Shown: piece after piece, positions 1 to 5,668 of the stretch
Layout of the letters: the number at the start of each line of letters is the position of its first letter
How positions within the stretch are numbered: the first letter of the stretch is position 1
NCBI GenBank assembly: GCA_024642805.1
Contig: JAHEAK010000352.1
Location: 1-5,968 of the forward strand
Source of the DNA: Kofleriaceae bacterium
GTDB lineage: Bacteria > Myxococcota_A > Polyangia > Haliangiales > Haliangiaceae
Length of the DNA stretch: 5,968 nucleotides
Reading direction: 5' to 3'
The notes under the pieces: generated by a model
Databases searched by the model: none
What the model was told of the DNA's origin: nothing
What the model saw: only the letters and a program-made list of their open reading frames with translations
Translations under genes and position numbers: made by a program

Positions 1-878
1 CGAAAGCTGCGCTCCTCAACCAACTCCTGCAAGTTGCGATTGGTGGCCGCAATGACCCGCACATCGACGTGCGTCGCGCGACTGGCGCCAACGGCGCGCA
101 CCTCGCCCTCTTGCAACACGCGCAAGAGCTTTGGCTGGAGGTCCAGGGGCAGCTCGCCGATCTCGTCGAGAAAGAGAGTGCCGTGATCCGCGTTGAGGAA
201 GAGACCCGCCTTGTCGGTGTCTGCCCCGGTGAAGGAACCCTTTGCGTGTCCGAATAGTTCTGATTCCAGCAGCGAGCCGACCAGGGCGCCGCAGTTGACG
301 GGCACGAAGCGATGACCAGCTCGATAGCCCTCATAATGGATGGCGCGCGCGACCAATTCCTTGCCCGTGCCGCTCTCGCCGGTGACCAAGACCATGGCGT
401 TGGATTTGGCGACCTTGGCGATGGTCTCGCGAAGTTCCTGCATGGCCTTGCTCTGACCGAGGAGCTTGTCGAAGCCGAGCTCGTCACGGAGCTTGGCATT
501 TTGCAGGCGCATGCGATCTTCGCCGAGCGCGCGCTCGACACTCATGCGCAGCTCGTCAGGAGTGAAGGGCTTGGTGAGGTAGTCTCGAGCGCCAAGCTTC
601 ATGCCGGCGACGGCGGTTGCTACCGAGGGATAGGCCGTGATCAGCATGAGGGTCGGAGGCTCTGGCCGGTTGAGCAGGTGCTCGACGACCTGAATGCCGT
701 CGATGCCGGGCATGTTGATGTCGCTGAGCACCAAATCGAAGTGCTGGCTATTGGCGGCGGCAATGCCAGCCTCGCCACAATCGGCGACCTCGACCCGGTG
801 GCCAGCGCGGCTGAGGATTTCCGAGCACAGGGCGCGAATGCCCGGCTCGTCGTCGATGACTAATATCTTGGCGCTCAT
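1..878 (-). CDS. NtrC-family sigma-54-dependent response regulator (C-terminus cut off by window edge)
   Basis: The 292 visible codons give an N-terminal receiver domain (about residues 3-118) followed by most of a sigma-54-interaction AAA+ domain (from about residue 138). In the receiver, the acidic pocket is D9/D10, the likely phosphoacceptor is D53 (LSDINMPG), and the switch residues are T81 and K103 (TKPF). In the AAA+ domain, Walker A is GESGTGKE (167-174), the sigma-54 contact loop is GSFTGA (214-219, a variant of GAFTGA), and Walker B is GTLFLDEIGELP (233-244). The rest of the ATPase and the expected helix-turn-helix domain lie beyond position 1. Known for the family: phosphorylation by a partner kinase drives oligomerisation and ATP-dependent remodelling of sigma-54 RNA polymerase. 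The ATG at 878 is 5 nt after the kinase stop, so the two are almost certainly co-transcribed cognate partners. Target promoters cannot be read from the window. Confidence 0.96.
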   Translation of the reverse strand, partial: MSAKILVIDDEPGIRALCSEILSRAGHRVEVADCGEAGIAAANSQHFDLVLSDINMPGIDGIQVVEHLLNRPEPPTLMLITAYPSVATAVAGMKLGARDYLTKPFTPDELRMSVERALGEDRMRLQNAKLRDELGFDKLLGQSKAMQELRETIAKVAKSNAMVLVTGESGTGKELVARAIHYEGYRAGHRFVPVNCGALVGSLLESELFGHAKGSFTGADTDKAGLFLNADHGTLFLDEIGELPLDLQPKLLRVLQEGEVRAVGASRATHVDVRVIAATNRNLQELVEERSF

Positions 879-883
879 GATAC

Positions 884-2644
884 TCACTCCGGCTGGTTGG
901 CGCGGACGTGCATGGGTATCATGAGCCTCATACAAGTGCCATCACCCTCTGGCGCCTGGATGACTTCGATGCTGCCTCGGAACTCGCCGACCAGGTGCTT
1001 GACGACGGCCAGGCCAAGGCCCGTGCCCTGGCCTGCCTGCTTGGTGGTGTAGAAGGCGTCGAAGATCTGGCTGCGTTTTTCGAGGGGAATGCCTGGGCCT
1101 TCGTCGCTGACGAGGGCGATGGCACTGGCGCCAAGTCGCTCGATGCGCACGCTCACCACGCCACCCCCTGGCATGGCCTGGGCCGAGTTCTGAATGAGGT
1201 TGATGAAGATTTGCTGCAGGCTCTGTTCGGAAGCGATGACATCGTCACAATCATCGGCGCGCTCGACGATAAGCTTTACCTTCATCGACTTGAGCGATGG
1301 CGCCAGCAAGGTGCGAACGCGATCGAGCACCTCGCTCAACTTGGCACTGCGATTGGTCCCGGCTTCTGTGCGCGCGTACTCGAGCATGCTGCCGACGATG
1401 GTCTTCATGCGCGCCGCTTCGTCTGCGATGAGCGCGAGACTGCGCCGTGATGGATCTTCCGAAGGCAGGTCTTCCATCAGGAGATTCGAGTAACCGAGGA
1501 TGGTCGTGAGTGGATTGTTGATCTCGTGGGCCACACTGGCGGCCAGGGTACCGACGGTGGCCAGTCGATCTTCGTGAGCCAGGGCTGCCTGTAAGCGCTC
1601 GCGCTCTCCGATCTTGACCGCCATCTCCTCGACGCGACGAGCGAGTACACCGATCTCACCGGGGCCGTAGAGGGCAGGGCCGCTGGGAGCCTGGGCGTTG
1701 CCCTCGGCGATAGCATCGGCGCGACGAGCAAGGAGGGCCAGGGGCCGCGTCAGCCGGGATGCCAGGACGGCGCCCAGGATAAGGGCGAGGGCCAGGACCA
1801 GGAAGGTGATGATGCTGGTGTCCCAGACCGCCCGCCTGGCAAGCGCGAAGGCGTCCTCTTCCGGTTGCTCGAGAATCAACGCCCATGGCACCGCGCGCCG
1901 ATCTTGAAAGGCGATGAGGTTGCGATAGATCGAAAGCTTGCCATCTCGCAGGAGCTCGCCTTCCTGGCTGCGCCCAAGTGCGGCGGTGATGACTTCGTCG
2001 ACCAGCAAGGTTTCGCGCAGTGGCTTGCCATCGCTGCGAGCGATGGGCTGTCCATGGCCGTCGACGACGATGATGCGCGCATTGCGACCGAGGGCGGCGC
2101 CCTCGATGGACTCGGCGATGAAGCCGAGGTCCAGGTGCGCCACCAAGACGCCAATGCGCTCTCCGGTGCGACTGCGGGCTTGCGTTACCACCGGCACATA
2201 GGCCTTGCCATCATCGAAGATGACATCACCAATCAATCCGCCAAAACTATGGGCACCGAGCGCGGCGTCGACCTCAAGCTCTTTGCCAAAGAGCGTGCGT
2301 CCTTCGACATCGAGAATGCTGAGGCCACTGAAGATGGCCACCTCGCGGTGCAAGCGTCGCCACAGGCGATCCATCACGCGCCGCGAGTCGGGACTGCGAG
2401 TCTCGTGCACGCTGCGCTCGTCAGCCCACCATGCGGCCGCGAGCTCGAGCGAGCGACGAGCCCCTTGCAGCGTTTGATCGAGAGACGAGGCCAGGGCTCG
2501 CACCTGGGCGAGACGACCGCGAATGACCTCCGACTCCACTTCGGTGCGCGCTCGATAGATGGCTAGGGAGCCGACTGCCAGCGAGGGCACGATCGCGGCG
2601 ATGGCCAAGATGATGCGCACGCGCGCGCGCAGGCTAAGGCTCAT
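884..2644 (-). CDS. Membrane sensor histidine kinase with extracytoplasmic Cache-like domain, HAMP, HisKA and HATPase_c
   Basis: A 586-residue kinase. One membrane helix (about 8-29) is followed by a roughly 245-residue extracytoplasmic region that looks like a double-Cache sensor (pattern GERIGVLVAHLDLGF, then RIIVVDGHGQPIARSDG). A second helix (about 276-296) leads into HAMP (about 297-349). HisKA carries the phosphoacceptor H373 in SVAHEINNPL. The ATPase domain has an N box with N482 and N486 (FINLIQNSAQAM), a G1 box SDEGPGIP (D514), an F box FDAFYTTK and a G2 box GQGTGLGL (538-545). All catalytic motifs are intact. The NtrB/ZraS-like kinase core fits its NtrC-type neighbour. The ATG at 2644 is chosen because it directly precedes the first membrane helix and has AGGGAG 6 nt upstream. 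The frame is open further up to 2827, but that extension is only an out-of-frame reading of the binding-protein gene and its repeat. The signal sensed is unknown; the Cache fold suggests a small molecule or the neighbouring binding protein. Confidence 0.95.
   Translation of the reverse strand: MSLSLRARVRIILAIAAIVPSLAVGSLAIYRARTEVESEVIRGRLAQVRALASSLDQTLQGARRSLELAAAWWADERSVHETRSPDSRRVMDRLWRRLHREVAIFSGLSILDVEGRTLFGKELEVDAALGAHSFGGLIGDVIFDDGKAYVPVVTQARSRTGERIGVLVAHLDLGFIAESIEGAALGRNARIIVVDGHGQPIARSDGKPLRETLLVDEVITAALGRSQEGELLRDGKLSIYRNLIAFQDRRAVPWALILEQPEEDAFALARRAVWDTSIITFLVLALALILGAVLASRLTRPLALLARRADAIAEGNAQAPSGPALYGPGEIGVLARRVEEMAVKIGERERLQAALAHEDRLATVGTLAASVAHEINNPLTTILGYSNLLMEDLPSEDPSRRSLALIADEAARMKTIVGSMLEYARTEAGTNRSAKLSEVLDRVRTLLAPSLKSMKVKLIVERADDCDDVIASEQSLQQIFINLIQNSAQAMPGGGVVSVRIERLGASAIALVSDEGPGIPLEKRSQIFDAFYTTKQAGQGTGLGLAVVKHLVGEFRGSIEVIQAPEGDGTCMRLMIPMHVRANQPE
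887..890 (-). promoter_or_regulatory. Ribosome binding site of the response regulator
   Basis: GGAG on the minus strand lies 8 nt before the ATG at 878. It sits immediately upstream of the kinase TGA (884-886), inside the last codons of the kinase gene. This supports the chosen start and suggests translational coupling. Confidence 0.6.
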
Positions 2645-3944
2645 CGGCGACTCCCTGGCCCGTGCTATCCGTGGGCGCGCCTGCGTCCATGGGCAGGCCT
2701 GCGCCGGCGGGCTCGTCGGCGGGCTCGTCGGCGGGCTCGTTGGCGGGAAGTTTGGTTCGTCCATAGAGACGAGACCAGGCGCGCTCGACGCCGGCGAGTG
2801 CTTCGGCCGGAGTGGCATCACCGCCAACAGCAGCTTCCACGGCCGGCGTCAGATCGTCGAAGAACTCGGGGGTGCGCGTGTGACGTGGCAGCGGGCGAGC
2901 ATGCTGCAGGGCCGCGTAGAAGGCGGCGGCCAGCGCTCCGGAATCCGCCATGCCCTCGGAGCTAACCGGAATGGTTCCTAGCTCTCTGGCCCAGCTGGCT
3001 TGCAGTGCCGGTGCGGTCAGCTCGCTTGCCAGTTGCCACGCGTGTGCGGCCTGCGTTGAACAGCTCGGCACCACCAGCACCTGGCCCCCGCGTGGACCTG
3101 CGTCGCCTGGGAAGGCCGCCACATCCAGCGTGTCGAGCGCGCCATCGCTGAGCGCCTGCAAATCCCAGGGACCCGTGAAGACCACCCGCAGCTGGCCCTC
3201 GCGAAAGGCTTTGACCATCGCTCGTCCCGGCGAGCGCTCCTGCAGCAAATCCATCGCGATGCCCTTTTGAAAGAGCGAGGCAAAATACTCCAGCGCCGCG
3301 ACCGCTTGTGGGCTGTCGGCTCTGGGCGCGCCCTCGTGATCGGGAAGGCTGCTGCCGAAGCTGCGCAGAAAGGCCACAAACCAGTAGCCATCGATGAGCA
3401 TCCCCAAGCCTGGCCCGTCTTGCGGCGCGCGCTGATCCATGGCGAATGCGCTCAGCTCCGCCAAGCTCGCTGGCGGCCATGGGCCTTCGCTCGAGCGCTT
3501 GCGAATGAGTGCCAGACCGTCGAGGGTTTGTGGCAGGCCGTAGTGCTGATCGCCGACCTGCACCAGCTCCTCCGCTTCCGGAAGCCAGGAATGAAGCTGC
3601 CAAATCGCCGGGGGCACCGCTTCGATGGCCCGCGCGAGGGCCAGCTCCGTGACCCGCGTCGAGTCCAGTCGCAGAAGGTCTGGGCAGCGACTGTGTTGCT
3701 GTCCCGTGCGAAAGCGCAGGGCAGCCTGCGCGAAAGGCAGGATGGTGGTTTCGACGGCGGGCGCTGAGCCACTGTCGAGAAAGCGCTGCAGCGCTGCACT
3801 CTCCTCGTGATTGAATGTGTGCCAGAACTGCAAGGGCCTGTCGCTGGGGGCGTTGCCGCTCTCGCAGGCCAGGCACAGCACAATGGGCCACAGCAGCAGC
3901 CACCAAACGCCGACGGCGACTTCCTTGCGCTTGCTCAATGCCAC
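2634..3944 (-). CDS. Extracellular solute-binding-protein-like lipoprotein (SBP family 1/MalE type), probable sensory partner of the kinase
   Basis: A protein of 436 residues from a GTG start. The N-terminus is a charged SKRK stretch, a hydrophobic core (about 9-26) and a cysteine at 27 in CLAC-ES, which reads as a lipoprotein signal peptide, although Cys at -3 is unusual. The mature protein opens with LQFWHTFNHEESAAL, typical of the first strand of sugar-type ABC binding proteins (compare FWH/IWH starts). Further typical segments are PDLLRLDSTRVTELA, HYGLPQTLDGLALI and VVFTGPWDLQAL. The last ~37 residues are a low-complexity Pro/Glu/Asp/Ala tail. No permease or ATPase gene is adjacent; kinase and regulator genes follow directly, so ligand presentation to the kinase is inferred. 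The start is uncertain: GTG at 3944 has a GGGGG stretch 9 nt upstream; TTG at 3938 is possible. An upstream ATG at 4034 would put about 30 untypical residues before the signal peptide and read through the inverted repeat. Confidence 0.82.
   Translation of the reverse strand: MALSKRKEVAVGVWWLLLWPIVLCLACESGNAPSDRPLQFWHTFNHEESAALQRFLDSGSAPAVETTILPFAQAALRFRTGQQHSRCPDLLRLDSTRVTELALARAIEAVPPAIWQLHSWLPEAEELVQVGDQHYGLPQTLDGLALIRKRSSEGPWPPASLAELSAFAMDQRAPQDGPGLGMLIDGYWFVAFLRSFGSSLPDHEGAPRADSPQAVAALEYFASLFQKGIAMDLLQERSPGRAMVKAFREGQLRVVFTGPWDLQALSDGALDTLDVAAFPGDAGPRGGQVLVVPSCSTQAAHAWQLASELTAPALQASWARELGTIPVSSEGMADSGALAAAFYAALQHARPLPRHTRTPEFFDDLTPAVEAAVGGDATPAEALAGVERAWSRLYGRTKLPANEPADEPADEPAGAGLPMDAGAPTDSTGQGVADEP
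2651..2656 (-). promoter_or_regulatory. Ribosome binding site of the histidine kinase
   Basis: AGGGAG on the minus strand lies 6 nt upstream of the ATG at 2644, inside the last codons of the binding-protein gene. It decides the kinase start in favour of 2644 over the longer open frame. The kinase ATG lies upstream of the binding-protein TAG (2634-2636), an 11-nt overlap that favours translational coupling. Confidence 0.7.
2705..2747. repeat. 12-bp tandem repeat (about 3.6 copies) encoding a Glu-Pro-Ala-Asp tail
   Basis: Units CGGCGGGCTCGT at 2705-2716, 2717-2728 and 2729-2740 are identical. A partial fourth copy (2741-2747) begins with T instead of C. On the minus strand they encode the repeated E-P-A-D/N tetrapeptide near the C-terminus of the binding protein. 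The unit is a multiple of three, so copy-number changes would keep the frame. The same ADEP motif ends the protein, just before its stop codon. Confidence 0.9.
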
Positions 3945-4013
3945 CGGACCATACCCCCGGCCGCAGGCGCGAGCCAGAGATCCCGCGGACTGCGAAAACG
4001 CGGCGTCGCTTCG

Positions 4014-4029
4014 GGCCACCCAGGTGGCC
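4014..4029. promoter_or_regulatory. Perfect 7+7 bp inverted repeat, candidate operator
   Basis: GGCCACC (4014-4020), a 2-bp spacer CA, then GGTGGCC (4023-4029) form an exact dyad in non-coding DNA between two divergent genes. The symmetry and position suit a dimeric DNA-binding protein. It overlaps the place where a -35 element would lie for the -10-like box at 4037. No T-run follows, so it is not a terminator. Confidence 0.4.
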
Positions 4030-4036
4030 TGCATGG

Positions 4037-4042
4037 TACAAG
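4037..4042 (+). promoter_or_regulatory. Possible -10 element for yicC-gmk
   Basis: TACAAG preceded by TGG (4034-4036) resembles an extended -10 box. It ends 6 nt before the GTG at 4049, so transcription from it would begin at or very near the start codon and the mRNA would be nearly leaderless. No recognisable -35 accompanies it, so this is weak. Confidence 0.2.
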
Positions 4043-4048
4043 CGCTGC

Positions 4049-4930
4049 GTGCGCAGTATGACTGGATACGGCCGCGGGCAGAGCGACGCGAAGGGCTGTC
4101 GCGTAACGGTCGAAGTGCGCTCGGTCAATCACCGCTTCCTCGACTTGAAATTGCGTGGGGCCAGTCTCGAGGCCAGCACCGAGGAGAAGCTCCGCCAGCT
4201 GATCGCAAAGTCAGTCGAGCGCGGCGCCTTGAGCGTGTCGGTGCGGGTCGAGCGAGCGCAAGCACAGGGCGAGCTTCGTATCGATGAGCCCGCCGCACGT
4301 CGCGCCCACGCACGTCTCAGTGAGCTGGCCGACATGCTTGGCCTGGCCAAGGACATACCTCTTGCGCTGCTCTGCACGCAGCCGGGGGTGATGGTCAGCG
4401 CACAGATCGAGGAGGAGGCACCAGAGCTCATGAGTGCCCCGATTCTCGAAGCTGTTACGCAAGCCCTCGACGAGTTGGCGGTGATGCGCGGCAACGAGGG
4501 CGAGCTACTCAAGCGCGATGTCTTGCAGCGCATGGAGACCCTGGCCAGCCTGGCAGGCACCTTGGCCGACTTCGCCAAGAGTTCGCCCGCCGAGGTGCAG
4601 CGCCGTCTCGAGGAGCGCATAGAACGTCTCATGCACACCTCCAAGATTCAGGTCGACGAGAGTCGCCTTGCTCAGGAAATTGCCATCGCGGCCGACAAGC
4701 TCGACGTGACCGAAGAGCTGGTGCGCGTCGCGGCCCATCTCTCGCAACTCGCCGACCTGGTCGAGGAACCCAAGCCCGTTGGCCGCCGTCTCGATTTCCT
4801 GGTGCAGGAGCTAGGGCGCGAGTTCAATACAGTGACCTCCAAGTCGCAATCCGCCGAGGTGGCTCGAACCGTGGTCGAGGCCAAAGCCGAGTTGGAAAAA
4901 ATCCGCGAACAAGTTCAGAATATCGAGTAG
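4049..4930 (+). CDS. yicC: YicC family endoribonuclease
   Basis: A 293-residue protein, close to the 287 residues of E. coli YicC. The N-terminus (V/M)RSMTGYGRG and the following VEVRSVNHRFLDL are the family's hallmark opening of the YicC N-terminal domain (about 1-155). The C-terminal DUF1732 domain is clear: QEIAIAADKLDVTEEL starting at Q209, GRRLDFLVQELGREFNT starting at G245, and the terminal EKIREQVQNIE. Members of this family (E. coli YicC, Bacillus YloC) are reported as RNA-cleaving or RNA-decay proteins in the cytoplasm. GTG at 4049 is chosen because it reproduces the conserved M-x-R-S-M-T start; ATG at 4058 is the alternative and would give 290 residues. Neither has a clear Shine-Dalgarno sequence. 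The open frame continues upstream to 3815 but there it is antisense to the binding-protein gene. The stop abuts gmk, a common pairing in bacteria. Confidence 0.95.
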   Translation: MRSMTGYGRGQSDAKGCRVTVEVRSVNHRFLDLKLRGASLEASTEEKLRQLIAKSVERGALSVSVRVERAQAQGELRIDEPAARRAHARLSELADMLGLAKDIPLALLCTQPGVMVSAQIEEEAPELMSAPILEAVTQALDELAVMRGNEGELLKRDVLQRMETLASLAGTLADFAKSSPAEVQRRLEERIERLMHTSKIQVDESRLAQEIAIAADKLDVTEELVRVAAHLSQLADLVEEPKPVGRRLDFLVQELGREFNTVTSKSQSAEVARTVVEAKAELEKIREQVQNIE

Positions 4931-4932
4931 TG

Positions 4933-5560
4933 ATGTCAGGAGAGCGCGGCAGTCTAGTCATCATTTCGTCGCCCTCGGGGGCCGGCAAGACCACGCTCGC
5001 TCGGCGCTTGATCAACGAGTTCGACAAGGTCAAGTTCTCGGTCTCGTTCACCACTCGCAAGCCGCGCGGCGGTGAACGCGATGGCCTCGACTACAGCTTC
5101 GTCGACGACGCGACCTTCGAGCGCATGGTGGCAGCCGGCGACTTTGCCGAATGGGCCATGGTGCATGGCAATCGCTACGGCACCAGTCGCGCCGTCGTCG
5201 AGAGTGCACTCACCGAGGGCAAGGACGTCGTCTTCGATGTCGACTGGCAAGGTGGCAAAGAGCTGAGCAAGCAGTGGCCTGACGATGCACTGATGATCTT
5301 CATCCTGCCACCGAACCTCGTCATCCTCGAGGAGCGCCTACGCAAGCGCGCCACCGACGCGGAAGACGTCATTCGCCGCCGTTTGAAGACAGCGATCGAG
5401 GAGATTGGTCACCACGATCTCTACCCGCACAAGATTATAAACGACTCGCTCGAAGACTCCTACGCGCTTTTGCGAGCCATCTACCTGTGCCGAAAAGAGG
5501 TTGGACGCCGATATTGGCAAGCACGCCAATGCCCTCGTACGGGCTGGTCAGCAGCCCTAG
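4933..5560 (+). CDS. gmk: Guanylate kinase, with apparent +1 frameshift near the C-terminus
   Basis: Guanylate kinase transfers phosphate from ATP to GMP in cytoplasmic nucleotide synthesis. The P-loop is SPSGAGKT (13-20). The GMP-binding residues are S38, R42 and R45 in SVSFTTRKPRGGE, then Y54, E73 and Y82 in NRYGTS. FDVDWQGG lies at 101-108, the arginine-rich lid at 135-150 and IIND at 168-171. The ATG at 4933 is 2 nt after the yicC TAG; a GTG at 4930 overlapping that stop is the alternative. The initial frame loses family resemblance after about residue 187 and stays open to 5769. Removing one base from the AAAA at 5493-5496 gives YLCRKRLDADIGKHANALVR and a stop at 5558-5560. That yields 208 residues, the usual size for the family, with a helical end comparable to the E. 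coli C-terminus. The break is either a sequence error, a true mutation or a recoding site. The catalytic core is intact in every case. Confidence 0.93.
5486..5500 (+). other. gmk: Probable frameshift site in gmk
   Basis: The stretch TGTGCCGAAAAGAGG contains a four-A run. Upstream, the gmk frame matches the family (YALLRAIYL). Downstream, the +1 frame does (KRLDADIGKHANALVRAG, then TAG at 5558). The downstream frame has a TAA at 5438-5440, so the switch must lie after 5440; protein resemblance narrows it to this interval. One extra A is the simplest explanation. Confidence 0.7.
5541..5557 (+). other. Hairpin overlapping the end of gmk
   Basis: GGGCTG (5541-5546) and CAGCCC (5552-5557) pair perfectly around a 5-nt loop GTCAG, directly before the corrected gmk stop. 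No T-run follows, so it is not a standard intrinsic terminator, but it could mark or stabilise the 3' end of the message. A second small stem (ATTGGC at 5513-5518 with GCCAAT at 5525-5530) lies just upstream. Confidence 0.35.
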
Positions 5561-5607
5561 GGGCGCTTTCGCTGTCGGCGCAAGCAGGGGCTGTGGCTAC
5601 ATGCCGA

Positions 5608-5642
5608 TTGACAGTCCACCATAAAAAGCTCAGGCTGATAAT
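5608..5642 (+). promoter_or_regulatory. Possible promoter of the downstream lipoprotein gene
   Basis: The region between gmk and the next gene is locally richer in A/T. It has a perfect -35-like TTGACA at 5608-5613 and a -10-like GATAAT at 5637-5642, but they are 23 bp apart instead of about 17, so they may not work together. GATAAT alone, or an activator-dependent promoter, remains possible. A start site near 5649 would give a leader of about 20 nt before the ATG at 5669. Confidence 0.3.
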
Positions 5643-5656
5643 GGGGACGATCAACC

Positions 5657-5662
5657 GGGGGA
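5657..5662 (+). promoter_or_regulatory. Ribosome binding site of the downstream lipoprotein gene
   Basis: GGGGGA lies 6 nt before the ATG at 5669, the right place for a Shine-Dalgarno sequence. It supports that start, in a reading frame different from the uncorrected run-on of gmk through the same DNA. Confidence 0.5.
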
Positions 5663-5668
5663 CCAGCG

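Larger units (their letters stand above)
3945..4048. promoter_or_regulatory. Divergent intergenic region between the sensory operon and yicC-gmk
   Basis: About 104 bp separate the leftward binding-protein start (3944) from the rightward yicC start (4049). Promoters for both directions are expected here. The clear structure in it is the inverted repeat at 4014-4029. No convincing sigma-70 promoter was found for the leftward operon and no correctly spaced sigma-54 site was seen. Confidence 0.5.

Noticed and set aside
312..863. Plus-strand open frame of 183 codons
   Set aside because: It lies antisense to the response regulator, whose motifs are unmistakable; long shadow frames are expected in GC-rich coding DNA.
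1865..2566. Plus-strand open frame of 233 codons
   Set aside because: It is antisense to the sensor domain of the kinase and has no ribosome site or recognisable domain.
2705..2747. Short direct repeats as a CRISPR-like array
   Set aside because: The units are contiguous 12-mers without spacers and encode a protein tail.
2645..2827. N-terminal extension of the kinase (61 extra residues, Pro/Thr/Ser-rich)
   Set aside because: It is an out-of-frame reading of the binding-protein 3' end and its 12-bp repeat. The ATG at 2644 has a good Shine-Dalgarno and directly precedes the membrane helix.
3963..3976. Possible sigma-54 promoter (minus strand TGGCTCGCGCCTGC) ahead of the sensory operon
   Set aside because: The GG-to-GC distance is one base too short for a -24/-12 element, a critical feature of such promoters.
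2962..4128. Minus-strand open frame of 388 codons
   Set aside because: It shadows the binding-protein gene in another frame, is Arg/Ala/Gly-rich without domain motifs, and runs through the intergenic region into yicC.
5433..5441. TATAA-containing stretch as a promoter
   Set aside because: It lies inside gmk and encodes the conserved IIND segment.
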